DNA from: Fibrobacter succinogenes | GTDB lineage: Bacteria > Fibrobacterota > Fibrobacteria > Fibrobacterales > Fibrobacteraceae | Direction of reading: 5' to 3' | Length of the DNA: 64,000 bases | NCBI GenBank assembly: GCA_902762305.1 | Contig: CACWNW010000003.1 | Coordinates: forward strand, 62,001-126,000 | Shown: piece after piece, positions 16,670-24,656 of the stretch | Position numbering within the stretch: position 1 is the first letter of the stretch | Layout: each line of letters opens with the position of its first letter | The notes under the pieces: model-generated | The model's database searches: none | What the model saw: the letters and a program-made list of their open reading frames with translations, nothing else | What the model was told of the DNA's origin: nothing | Translations under genes and position numbers: made by a program

Positions 16670-17791
16670 ATGTTTATGTTTTCGACTGCACTCTTAATCG
16701 AAATAGATCTTATCAGCCTTATCGTTCTTGCAATGATATGGTACGGTAACGCCGAACGCGCTATTCAAGACAAATCGGCCCACGCTTTCCAGTTACTGGT
16801 CGACTTTTCCATCGCATTCTGCGTCCTGAATTCGCTCGGCCTGTTCATCCCCCAGTCGAACGTCCCCTTCATCAGGATTGTCAACAGCATCAAGGTCATC
16901 TCCTGCATCTGCATGGGGTGCTGCTGGTTCCTGTCCGTATTCTACACGACTTCAGCAAACCCCTACATGCTGCGGAAATGGCTCCTCCCCATCATTTTCC
17001 CGAGCATCATCCTCAGCGGGGTCACCATTGGCGAAACGTTCATGCACCTGACGCTCACCCCCATTATGCTGCATCCGATCGTATGGTTTCCCCTGAACAT
17101 CCTCTCCATCGTGTACATCGTCTCGGCATCCGTAATGTGCCTCACCCAGGCAAAAAAATGCACCAACAGATTCCGCAGGCGCGAGCTCTACGTGATTTCG
17201 TTCGCCATGATACTCCCCCTGTTCTCCCTGATTCTGCAGGCGAAGTTCTACTACATGCCCATAACCTCCCCGGCGTTCGTCGTCATCACCCTGTTCATCT
17301 TCCTTTTCCGGACCTACCGGAGCGTCACCATAGACACGACGACCGGGCTCAACAACACGAACAAGCTTTCTTCGTACCTGGAAACCATAACGCAGAGCCA
17401 GGATCCCGCCAAAAGGCTGTTCCTTATCAAATTCGAGATTGACAACTTCAAGGTGATGCAAAAGGAGCACGGCAAGATTGCAGGCGCCATCGTGCTCCGG
17501 AAAATGGCCGAATTCCTGCGCCAGCAGTGCCTGGGTCGCGGCCTGTTTATCGCACACTACGAGAAGGCGTCTTTCGCCATCATCGCCGAATGCATCGACT
17601 TCTCCGAAATCGAGGCCTTTACGGGCAAGGCTATCGCCGCCAGCACCGAAAGCCCTGAGCTCGCCGAAGGCCCGTGGCCCATCACATTCAGCATCCACTG
17701 GGCAGAATACGGCACCTCCGAGACGCGCACCATCGACGCGCTCCTGGAAAAAGTCGAAAAGAACTGCCTCAAAGCCGCCACGACCCTGTAA
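16670..17791 (+). CDS. Membrane protein with degenerate GGDEF domain
   Basis: A 373-residue protein. About seven N-terminal membrane helices (residues 1-215) are followed by a GGDEF-like domain (about 225-373) recognisable from TTTGLNNTNKL and the FEIDNFKVMQKEHG stretch. The signature loop reads HYEKASFAI in place of RYGGDEFAI, so the catalytic residues are lost and cyclase activity is unlikely. A sensory or nucleotide-binding role is possible. Reading the frame upstream to 15485 runs antisense through the VWA gene and is spurious. The start is 16670 (or 16676); a TATATT box lies about 14 nt upstream. Confidence 0.78.
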   Translation: MFMFSTALLIEIDLISLIVLAMIWYGNAERAIQDKSAHAFQLLVDFSIAFCVLNSLGLFIPQSNVPFIRIVNSIKVISCICMGCCWFLSVFYTTSANPYMLRKWLLPIIFPSIILSGVTIGETFMHLTLTPIMLHPIVWFPLNILSIVYIVSASVMCLTQAKKCTNRFRRRELYVISFAMILPLFSLILQAKFYYMPITSPAFVVITLFIFLFRTYRSVTIDTTTGLNNTNKLSSYLETITQSQDPAKRLFLIKFEIDNFKVMQKEHGKIAGAIVLRKMAEFLRQQCLGRGLFIAHYEKASFAIIAECIDFSEIEAFTGKAIAASTESPELAEGPWPITFSIHWAEYGTSETRTIDALLEKVEKNCLKAATTL

Positions 17792-17819
17792 CGCCATCGC
17801 GAGGCACAGAGTACCATAC

Positions 17820-17843
17820 AAAAAGGGGCTTCCGCCCCTTTTT
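17820..17843. terminator. Convergent bidirectional terminator
   Basis: AAAAAGGGGC-ttcc-GCCCCTTTTT between the convergent GGDEF and VWA genes. Perfect stem with A and T tracts on both sides. Confidence 0.85.
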
Positions 17844-17889
17844 CGCATTTTATTCGAGGAATCTATCCGGATTCACCGGATGCAAGGCG

Positions 17890-18993
17890 CTACGGGATGC
17901 GCACGAAGCGCGTATTCGCAAGCAGCAGTTCCAGCAACACGAGGATTGCACCCGCGAGGAGCCACGGGTAGAACTTTTCTGCATACCGTGCGTAGGCGAC
18001 CGTCTCTATCTCGGTCTTTTCGAGCTGGTCGATTTCGGAATAGATTTCCTCCAGCTGTTCCTTGTTCTCGGCGCGGTAGAACTTTCCGCCCGTCTTCGCG
18101 GCGACTTCCTTGAGGGTCGTCTCGTCGATACCTTCTTCGGGCGTGATGTCGCGCTCGCCCCACGAGATTTCTCCCGTCCACGGGTTCTGCTGGAAGGCGA
18201 GAATCTTGCCGTTCTTCTTGCCCACGCCTACGGTATAGACCTTCACGCCGAGCGACTGCGCCACTTCTGCGGCACGAACCGGCGAAATCACGCTCGCATT
18301 GTCGCGACCGTCGGTCAGGAGCACCACGACCTTCGATTTCGCCTCGGACTTCTGCAGGCGGGCGAGAGCGTTCATGAGGCCATCGCCGATGGCGGTACGG
18401 CCCGCAATAATGGAATCCTTCGCCAGTTCGTCCGTCGCCTTCAAGATTTCGAGCAAGCTGCCGTAATCAAGCGTTAGCGGGCACTGCGTCACCGCACGGC
18501 TACCGAAGGCCGAAAGCCCGATGCGGTCGCTGTGGCGCTTCTGGATAAAGTCGGCTATCACCACCTGGGCATAGCCCATACGGCTGTATTTCCAGTAGTC
18601 GCCCGACTTGAGGATGCGTTCGGCATTCATCACCCCGAGCTTCGCCTGCTCGGTACGCGTAAGCATGTCGAGCGTGCCCATGGAACCCGAGACGTCGAGC
18701 GCAAGCATGATGTCTACGCCGTCGGTATTCGTGTATTCCACCTCCATCGCGTTCTGCGGGCGGGCAAGCGCCACCACGAAGCAGCACAGGGCGGCAAGGC
18801 GCAAGGCGGGCACGATATGGCGCAAGCGCACGCGGCGGCTGGGCACGGCCTTCTTCGCTATGGAGAGCGCGGGAAACTTGATGGTACTCTTGCGGCGCTG
18901 CTGGCGGTAAACATACAATGCGATAAGGACGGGAACAAGAACAAACAGCCAGAAGGCTTCGGGATTCTGAAAATGAAAAGCACCAATATCCAT
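17890..18993 (-). CDS. VWA-domain membrane protein, BatA-like
   Basis: A 367-residue protein with N-terminal helices at about 12-28 and 55-75, a VWA domain with a complete metal site (DVSGS, a Thr in AGRTAIGDGLMNAL and LLTDGRDN), and a C-terminal helix near 340-358. It matches the BatA subgroup of aerotolerance proteins. The ATG at 18993 has GGAG 7 nt upstream. It is paralogous to the VWA gene at 15464-16492; the two would be adjacent but for the GGDEF gene on the other strand. Confidence 0.87.
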   Translation of the reverse strand: MDIGAFHFQNPEAFWLFVLVPVLIALYVYRQQRRKSTIKFPALSIAKKAVPSRRVRLRHIVPALRLAALCCFVVALARPQNAMEVEYTNTDGVDIMLALDVSGSMGTLDMLTRTEQAKLGVMNAERILKSGDYWKYSRMGYAQVVIADFIQKRHSDRIGLSAFGSRAVTQCPLTLDYGSLLEILKATDELAKDSIIAGRTAIGDGLMNALARLQKSEAKSKVVVLLTDGRDNASVISPVRAAEVAQSLGVKVYTVGVGKKNGKILAFQQNPWTGEISWGERDITPEEGIDETTLKEVAAKTGGKFYRAENKEQLEEIYSEIDQLEKTEIETVAYARYAEKFYPWLLAGAILVLLELLLANTRFVRIP

Positions 18994-19014
18994 ATTTTGC
19001 TCCAAAAATTACCT

Positions 19015-19028
19015 GGGGTCCGGACCCC
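19015..19028. promoter_or_regulatory. 14-bp perfect palindrome upstream of BatA-like gene
   Basis: GGGGTCCGGACCCC lies 22 bp upstream of the start at 18993. It could be an operator or an incidental GC palindrome. Confidence 0.3.
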
Positions 19029-19042
19029 GCACGAAGAATATA

Positions 19043-19069
19043 CAAAAAACCGCGACCCGAAGGCCGCGG
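19043..19069 (-). terminator. Terminator after GH8 gene
   Basis: On the minus strand, CCGCG and CGCGG arms enclose a TTCGGG-containing loop and are followed by six T residues. It lies just downstream of the GH8 stop. Confidence 0.8.
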
Positions 19070-19094
19070 CTCTGTTCAAATTCGAACGGGTCGA

Positions 19095-21254
19095 TTACTT
19101 GACAGCGATCGTGTGGACCTTGCCGCCGACACGCACCAGGTACGTTCCCTTGTTCGGGACCGTGATACCCTGGGAAGCGCACTGGATTTTGCCAGAGGCG
19201 ACAACCCTGCCCTGCAGGCTGAACACGGCGTAGTCGGAACCGACCTGGGCGCCGAGCACCTGGACCTGGTTACCGGAAGCGATAACCTTCGCGCCAGAAA
19301 CGAGCGTACGCTGCACGAAGGAATCCGGACCCGGGCCGACATTGCACTGGAGTTCAGGAATTGTGATACCGGTAATCTTCACGGGATCGACAACCTGCTT
19401 ATCGGCATTGAGGAATTCGATAGCCTTGATGGAGAGGGAACCAATACCGCCTGCGGCATCCTTCACTTCCCACTTGAGGCCCTTCACAGCCTTCAGGATG
19501 TCCTGACCAAACGGGGCGTTGTTGTAGTCAACCCAGTCGAGGAGGCCACCACGATACTTCGCGGCCGGATCGTCAAAGCCTTCAAAGCCGCAATCCAGCG
19601 GAGTCAGGTCGTACTCGACTTCCTTGTAATCTTCAGAATTCGGAACGAACACACCAGGTTCGGCACCGGCCTGCGTGGTCTTTTCGTTAAGCACAGCCAT
19701 GCGGATGGGGCCGGAAGCCTTCATGTTCACACGCACATACTTGACGCCAAGAGCAGTGAAGTCCACGCCCTTCTTGTCGTCGGCGAGGAACGACATGGCG
19801 ATACCGGCAGACGGGTACTTGAGGGTACCGGCAGCGGCAGCTTCTGCAGTCCATTCCGGTTCCGGACCGATTTCCATGGAAGCATCGGCGGTAATTTCGC
19901 AATTTCTCTTGTAGAGCGGAGAAGAGCCCGAATCCGGAGACATCTGCGTACCAATACCGAGCTTGTCGTGGTAGGCACCCCAGTTCCAGAAGCCGGAAAC
20001 ACCGACCGTGGAATCACCGGAAGCCATCTGTTCGCCTTCGGCATCCGAAATGCTCGTGGCGAGGCTCGGGTCCGGCGTGAACTTGGTAAAGCCACTCATA
20101 TCGTAGAGATTGGGCATGTTACCCGTCATGAGGAGCAGGTAGAGGAGGTTAAGGGTCGAGGGGTAGTACTTCTCGCCCGTGTTCGAACCTTCGCCACAGC
20201 CGTTAGCCTTCTCGCAGCTCGTCTTCTTGGCGAGGAAGTTATAGACGGTCTCCATATAAGCCTTGGCTTCGGAGCTTTCGACAGAAGAAGTTGCAAGACC
20301 GAGACCACCGGTGAACGTAGAAGAAGCAAACCTGCGCTTCTCAGAAAGTTCGGGTTCGCCATCGATATAATAACCGGAGTTCACGCCACTGCCCGTGTGG
20401 GTAGTCGGGATGAGCCAGTTGGAAATCTTTTCGTTGAACTTCTTGGCTTCGGAGTCGCCGAACCAGTAGTAGGCCCAGGCCATGCGCCACGGAGTACGGG
20501 CGGCATCGTCAAAGAAGCCGGCCGCTTCGGCCTGCTGCACAGAGGCGCTCGTCTTGGTCGGCTTGTGGCTGTTCCAGTCACACCAGTCCGGAACAAGGCC
20601 CGTAGAAGAATTGCGGCAAGCAGTCAAATCAGAGTAAGCCGTCGAGGCGATGCTGGAGGACCAGCTGCTATTTACCTTTTCGAACACCTTGAAGTTTGCC
20701 GTCGTCGCGTAGCTCGGGTTGAACGCATCGTTCCACTGGTTACCCGGCTTGATGTGATTGCTACTGATGTCGTTCGTGGCCATCCAGCCAATAAGCGTCT
20801 TGGCATCGTTCAGGTAGGATCCGCCCCACTGCTTGGAAGCCATCACGAGAGCGAGGGCAGCATCGAAGTCAGCGTCGGAGGCAGAACCCGAGCCACCACT
20901 ACAACCGACACGCCAGTTCATACCGGCGCCATTACCGCCATTGGACTTCCATGTGCCATAGAGTTTGTCAAATATTTGCTGGTCATCCATGTACACGGTA
21001 ATCAACATACCGTAGGCAATGGCTTCGGAAACCGTCGAGCAAGTTCCTTCAGGAGCGAGAATCCAACCCTGGCTTGCATCGTACCAGGCTTTTTTCCACT
21101 TATTATAGTGGTCCTTGATCATGTCCGTATTTGCAAACGGAATCGTGTAGCCGTGGGGGCTCTTCATGTTCTGCGGGAACGGGTAAGATCCCGCCATCGC
21201 CGTCGTCGCAGCCAGAGCGGCCACGCACATTGTTGCTTTAATGAAGTTTTTCAT
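19095..21254 (-). CDS. Secreted GH8 glycoside hydrolase
   Basis: A 719-residue secreted enzyme predicted to cleave beta-1,4-glucan or xylan by inversion. Signal peptide 1-21 (cleavage at AMAG). The GH8 fold occupies about 25-400: Glu77 in TVSEAIAYGM and the Asp-rich ASDADFDAAL (127-131) match the catalytic blocks. A second beta-rich region (about 400-640) is probably an accessory or binding domain that I cannot name. The end (VFSLQGRVVASG ... GTYLVRVGG) resembles a type IX secretion sorting domain. It has no CBM6, and I see no copy of the shared xylan operator upstream. Confidence 0.85.
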   Translation of the reverse strand: MKNFIKATMCVAALAATTAMAGSYPFPQNMKSPHGYTIPFANTDMIKDHYNKWKKAWYDASQGWILAPEGTCSTVSEAIAYGMLITVYMDDQQIFDKLYGTWKSNGGNGAGMNWRVGCSGGSGSASDADFDAALALVMASKQWGGSYLNDAKTLIGWMATNDISSNHIKPGNQWNDAFNPSYATTANFKVFEKVNSSWSSSIASTAYSDLTACRNSSTGLVPDWCDWNSHKPTKTSASVQQAEAAGFFDDAARTPWRMAWAYYWFGDSEAKKFNEKISNWLIPTTHTGSGVNSGYYIDGEPELSEKRRFASSTFTGGLGLATSSVESSEAKAYMETVYNFLAKKTSCEKANGCGEGSNTGEKYYPSTLNLLYLLLMTGNMPNLYDMSGFTKFTPDPSLATSISDAEGEQMASGDSTVGVSGFWNWGAYHDKLGIGTQMSPDSGSSPLYKRNCEITADASMEIGPEPEWTAEAAAAGTLKYPSAGIAMSFLADDKKGVDFTALGVKYVRVNMKASGPIRMAVLNEKTTQAGAEPGVFVPNSEDYKEVEYDLTPLDCGFEGFDDPAAKYRGGLLDWVDYNNAPFGQDILKAVKGLKWEVKDAAGGIGSLSIKAIEFLNADKQVVDPVKITGITIPELQCNVGPGPDSFVQRTLVSGAKVIASGNQVQVLGAQVGSDYAVFSLQGRVVASGKIQCASQGITVPNKGTYLVRVGGKVHTIAVK

Positions 21255-21414
21255 CTACATCCTCATTTTTTTTGGTTTTCCCACCCGAATTTAAATATAA
21301 TTGAACTCAAAGATTATTGCACCCCGTAAAGATGTAATAATTCCGTTGCATACGGCAGAAACCGCACTTCGTAAACAAAAAGTTTCAGAGCAGGATACCG
21401 TTCCGTGCGGAGCG

Positions 21415-22587
21415 TCACACTTTATTCTTACTGCGCCTGCGGCGCCATGTCTTGAATTCCATGTAGAGCGTGCTCACCGTATAAACGAAAAGCATGAACA
21501 AAAGCGTATTCTTGGGCGAGTTCAGGTTGCAGATACCCCAGGCAATCGTAATGAGCGGAAGGTGTATGAGGTACGGGTAGAAACTCGCGCGGCCCACCCT
21601 GCGCACGATGCCTATGCAGAAGAATCGCGCCATGAAGCCCTTCCCAGAAAGGAGCGACAATACGAACAGGCCATAAATGAACACGGCGACGCTATGGTGG
21701 ATAAAGTAATTTACACCCGGGTTATAGGCCGGCGACATGAGGAACAGGCTCCCGTAAAGCGCGGCAAGCAAAAGCGCCTGCATTATCCCGCTTACGTAAT
21801 CCCTCTTGAGGAAGTCGAAGCAGCCTTCGGCATACAGGCGGTAGATGACCATGCCGAAGATGTACTCGAACACGCGCACCGGCGCGAACATGTGGAAGAA
21901 CCTGTATTTTTCGCCATAGCCCGCGAACCAGAGGTCGCCCGTGAGCCCGAACGTCGCTGCCCAGACAATTCCCGGGACAAACACGGCTCCGAACAGGATC
22001 CAGAGGGTGCGGCGGCTGCGCTTGAACAGCCAGCGGCTGAACCACGGCGTAATCGCATAGCACAGGAAGAAGCTCGTCAAGGACCAGCTGGGTTCGTTCA
22101 GTTTCATGCCCAAATCGGGCACGATGGACCACGTAAGCGTGAGGTGCAAGAGCAGGCTCCGCCAGGGATGCACCATCGCGGTGAGGCCCTTCGAGGCGCA
22201 GTCCCCAAGTTCGCCGAAAGCAGGCAGATGCGTGTAGCCGCTGAACTTGAACACGAGCACCACGAACATCAGGAGCGTCATGAAGAAGTGCAGGCGGTAG
22301 AGCTTCGCGATGCGGGCGAACATGAACGGGATTACCGGAATGCGGCGGTCCGGATCGCTGAACTTGCTCGCAAAAAGGAAGCCCGCAAAGACGTAAAATA
22401 TGCCCGCGGCAAATGCGGGCGCAGACACGATGGGCATGAGCCACTTGTAGTCCGCCATGTAGGCAAGCGCGTTCGAACTGCCCAAGTGGAGCATCACGAT
22501 GTTTATGCTTGCAAGGAGCCGAAGCCCGTCGATTGCGGGGAAATACGCGTTCTTCTTCGCGGGCTTTGTCAATGCGGTGTCTGCCAT
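21415..22587 (-). CDS. Acyltransferase family 3 membrane protein
   Basis: A 390-residue protein with about ten membrane helices. The N-terminal FPAIDGLRLLASINIVMLHLG block matches the acyltransferase-3 (OafA/YrhL) family, including the catalytic-type His in MLHLG; the conserved Arg is in RRIPVIPFMFARIAKLY. Members O-acetylate surface polysaccharides using cytoplasmic acyl donors. It lies between GH8 and GH10 genes on the same strand but has its own gaps. Substrate unknown. Confidence 0.85.
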   Translation of the reverse strand: MADTALTKPAKKNAYFPAIDGLRLLASINIVMLHLGSSNALAYMADYKWLMPIVSAPAFAAGIFYVFAGFLFASKFSDPDRRIPVIPFMFARIAKLYRLHFFMTLLMFVVLVFKFSGYTHLPAFGELGDCASKGLTAMVHPWRSLLLHLTLTWSIVPDLGMKLNEPSWSLTSFFLCYAITPWFSRWLFKRSRRTLWILFGAVFVPGIVWAATFGLTGDLWFAGYGEKYRFFHMFAPVRVFEYIFGMVIYRLYAEGCFDFLKRDYVSGIMQALLLAALYGSLFLMSPAYNPGVNYFIHHSVAVFIYGLFVLSLLSGKGFMARFFCIGIVRRVGRASFYPYLIHLPLITIAWGICNLNSPKNTLLFMLFVYTVSTLYMEFKTWRRRRSKNKV

Positions 22588-22602
22588 CGTAGGCCCAAAT
22601 CT

Positions 22603-22634
22603 AGAAAAAAAGACCCCGAAGCAGAACTTCGGGG
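22603..22634 (-). terminator. Terminator after first GH10 gene
   Basis: Minus strand: CCCCGAAG/CTTCGGGG arms with a 5-nt loop followed by a run of T (A tract at 22604-22611). Confidence 0.88.
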
Positions 22635-22664
22635 AACTTTAGGTGTATGGATAACAGTTCTTTA

Positions 22665-24452
22665 TTAGCGGACCACGCGCACGCTCTGCATCTTGCCGGT
22701 CCTGACGTTACGCAGGTAGTAGATGCCGGAAGCCTTCACATCGCTGGAGCTCTGGAGGATTTCCTTGGCGGCATCGAAACCATAGGCAGAGAGCGCCCCC
22801 ATGTGCACACCGTTCTGGTCGAACACGTGGTAGTCCTGACGGGCGTTCGGGTCGTACTGGAGGACCTTCTGGCCGATAATGGACGGAGGAGGTTCTTCAC
22901 CAGCCTTCGTAATCTGGAACCAGTCGACATCGATATATCCCTTGGAAATTTCGAGAGTCAGGATCTGTTCGCCAGCATCAAGCTTGATGTTACCCTTGAC
23001 CTGGTCAAAGGCAGTCCAGGAATCACCGGTAAATTCGAGCGTATCAGAAACAACCTTGTCACCGACCTTGAACACGACAGAGCCAGTTCCGCTAGCAGCC
23101 ACGTTTGCCGTCACGACATAATCGCCTGCCGCAGCCACGTTGATGGTGTACTGGAAGTAGTTTCCTGTCGGGTTACAACCGAGAACAAGACCACCGTTCT
23201 TTTCGCCAATCTTTACAGATGTACCCTTTCTATATTCCGTATTCCAGGAATCATCGCAATCGCCAGAAACGGAATAGGAGTTATTGCCCTTGCCCTTGCC
23301 CGGGATGTCGAAGTCTTCAGCTTCAATCTTGCCCGACAAATCAAACGCCTGACCCTTGAACGGCTTCTGCGGTTCAGGTTCAACCTGAGTGAGTTCACCC
23401 GTCGGAAGGCCTGTCGTATTGACACCCTTGTTAGACTTCAGGTATTCCTTCAGCCAAGTCATGGCCGCACGGTCCTTGTTGTCCTTGATAATACCGGACG
23501 TACCATCATTCCATGTAGCGCCGTAGATATAGCCCCAGATGGTGATACCGGCAATATGTTCGTTCTCCATGAAGTAGGAAATCTGTTCGGAGTAGCACTT
23601 CTTCTGAACGTTATCATCGCTTGTGAAAATATCGTATTCACTGATGAACAGCGGAATCTCGGTCTTGTTCCAGATTTCTTCGATAGTGCTCTTAAGCGTG
23701 CTGAGGCTCAAACAGGAGCCGCCACCACCGGTACCGCCCTGGCCACCGCCCTGGCTCATCATGTCGTGAGCCTGCAGGCCGTAGGCATCCACCGGAGTAC
23801 CAGCCTTCTTCAACTTCTGAATGAGGTCGATACCTTCGTTCTTCTGCCACTGAACCGTGTTATAGTCGTTATAAATGAGGATTGCATCCGGCCAACGTTC
23901 ACGGGCCATCTTGAATGCCGTTTGCACGAATTCGTAATTGCCGTTATCGCCACCGAGGGCTGCAATAATATTGTTGCCACCCTGCGGGCCGTAATTGGAA
24001 TGGTACTTACCACCCGACTTGATGGCTTCGTTCACCACGTCGATCATTTCGAGATCAGGGTAATGTTCCTTGACAGCATCCATCCAAGCGGTAATCGCCT
24101 TCTTGGTTTCGTCGGCACTGAGATTGTTCAACCAGTTCGGGTATTGGGAACCCCAAACCAGGGCGTGGAACTTGAAGTGACCACCGTTGTTCTTTGCCCA
24201 GTTAAAGGCAGCATCGCAACCGCTCCAGTTGTAACGGCCGCGGGTTCCTTCAATAGAAGCCCACTTACATTCGTTTTCGGCGGTAATCTGGTTCCACAGT
24301 TGCGTAAAGTCACTACGGACCTGACCACGCGTCGTAATGTTACCAACAAACTTGGCTGCACCATCGGCCAGGCCGGGACCTGCGAAGGAAAGGGTCGAAG
24401 CTGCGAGTGCGACGGCCAAGGTTTTAGTTGCAGTAGAGAATAGATTTTTCAT
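22665..24452 (-). CDS. GH10 endo-1,4-beta-xylanase with CBM6
   Basis: A 595-residue secreted xylanase. Signal peptide about 1-29. GH10 barrel about 30-330: acid/base Glu142 in IDVVNEAIKSGG and nucleophile Glu272 in LFISEYDI, plus the HALVWGSQYP block. A Gly-rich insert lies near 234-246. A CBM6 follows (about 370-510, IEAEDFDIPGKG ... IDVDWFQI), then a basic C-terminal domain ending LRNVRTGKMQSVRVVR. The start at 24452 is an ATG preceded by AAGGA 7 nt upstream; an in-frame GTG at 24458 is less likely. A close paralogue is directly upstream. Confidence 0.95.
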   Translation of the reverse strand: MKNLFSTATKTLAVALAASTLSFAGPGLADGAAKFVGNITTRGQVRSDFTQLWNQITAENECKWASIEGTRGRYNWSGCDAAFNWAKNNGGHFKFHALVWGSQYPNWLNNLSADETKKAITAWMDAVKEHYPDLEMIDVVNEAIKSGGKYHSNYGPQGGNNIIAALGGDNGNYEFVQTAFKMARERWPDAILIYNDYNTVQWQKNEGIDLIQKLKKAGTPVDAYGLQAHDMMSQGGGQGGTGGGGSCLSLSTLKSTIEEIWNKTEIPLFISEYDIFTSDDNVQKKCYSEQISYFMENEHIAGITIWGYIYGATWNDGTSGIIKDNKDRAAMTWLKEYLKSNKGVNTTGLPTGELTQVEPEPQKPFKGQAFDLSGKIEAEDFDIPGKGKGNNSYSVSGDCDDSWNTEYRKGTSVKIGEKNGGLVLGCNPTGNYFQYTINVAAAGDYVVTANVAASGTGSVVFKVGDKVVSDTLEFTGDSWTAFDQVKGNIKLDAGEQILTLEISKGYIDVDWFQITKAGEEPPPSIIGQKVLQYDPNARQDYHVFDQNGVHMGALSAYGFDAAKEILQSSSDVKASGIYYLRNVRTGKMQSVRVVR

Positions 24453-24551
24453 ATCCACATCCTTTTTTTTACAGCCGAAGCATCCAAAAACGGCCTAATA
24501 TGGAATTTATTCTCCACAGGGCTTGATGTAGCTCACTCCGAAAAATGTATC

Positions 24552-24569
24552 GTAGACAATTTGTCCACG
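24552..24569 (-). promoter_or_regulatory. Putative xylan-regulon operator, GH10 gene 1
   Basis: Minus strand CGTGGACAAATTGTCTAC, with a perfect inverted repeat GACAA-a-TTGTC. It lies about 49 bp before a CATATT -10-like box (24497-24502). It shares the GGACAAAnnGTC core with seven other sites in this window. Confidence 0.6.
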
Positions 24570-24582
24570 CGCCACACCCGAG

Positions 24583-24598
24583 TGTGACGAAAATCACA
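24583..24598. promoter_or_regulatory. CRP/FNR-type palindrome
   Basis: TGTGACGAAAATCACA is a perfect match to TGTGA-N6-TCACA, the classical CRP half-site arrangement. It lies 13 bp upstream of the xylan operator of GH10 gene 1. Related imperfect copies occur near two other copies of the operator (63332-63347 and about 61080-61094). Confidence 0.5.
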
Positions 24599-24605
24599 GA
24601 ATAGG

Positions 24606-24628
24606 GCCCCGAAACCGTTTTTCGGGGC
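24606..24628. terminator. Hairpin after second GH10 gene
   Basis: GCCCCGAAA (24606-24614) pairs with TTTCGGGGC (24620-24628). The T tail on the minus strand is poor, so termination may be inefficient. Confidence 0.6.
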
Positions 24629-24656
24629 ATTTAAGGCATTTGGATATCAGTTTTTG

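Noticed and set aside
19095-21414. Shared xylan operator upstream of the GH8 gene
   Set aside because: The -10-like TATATT near 21295 has no GGACAAAnnGTC-type sequence at the expected distance or elsewhere in the gap.
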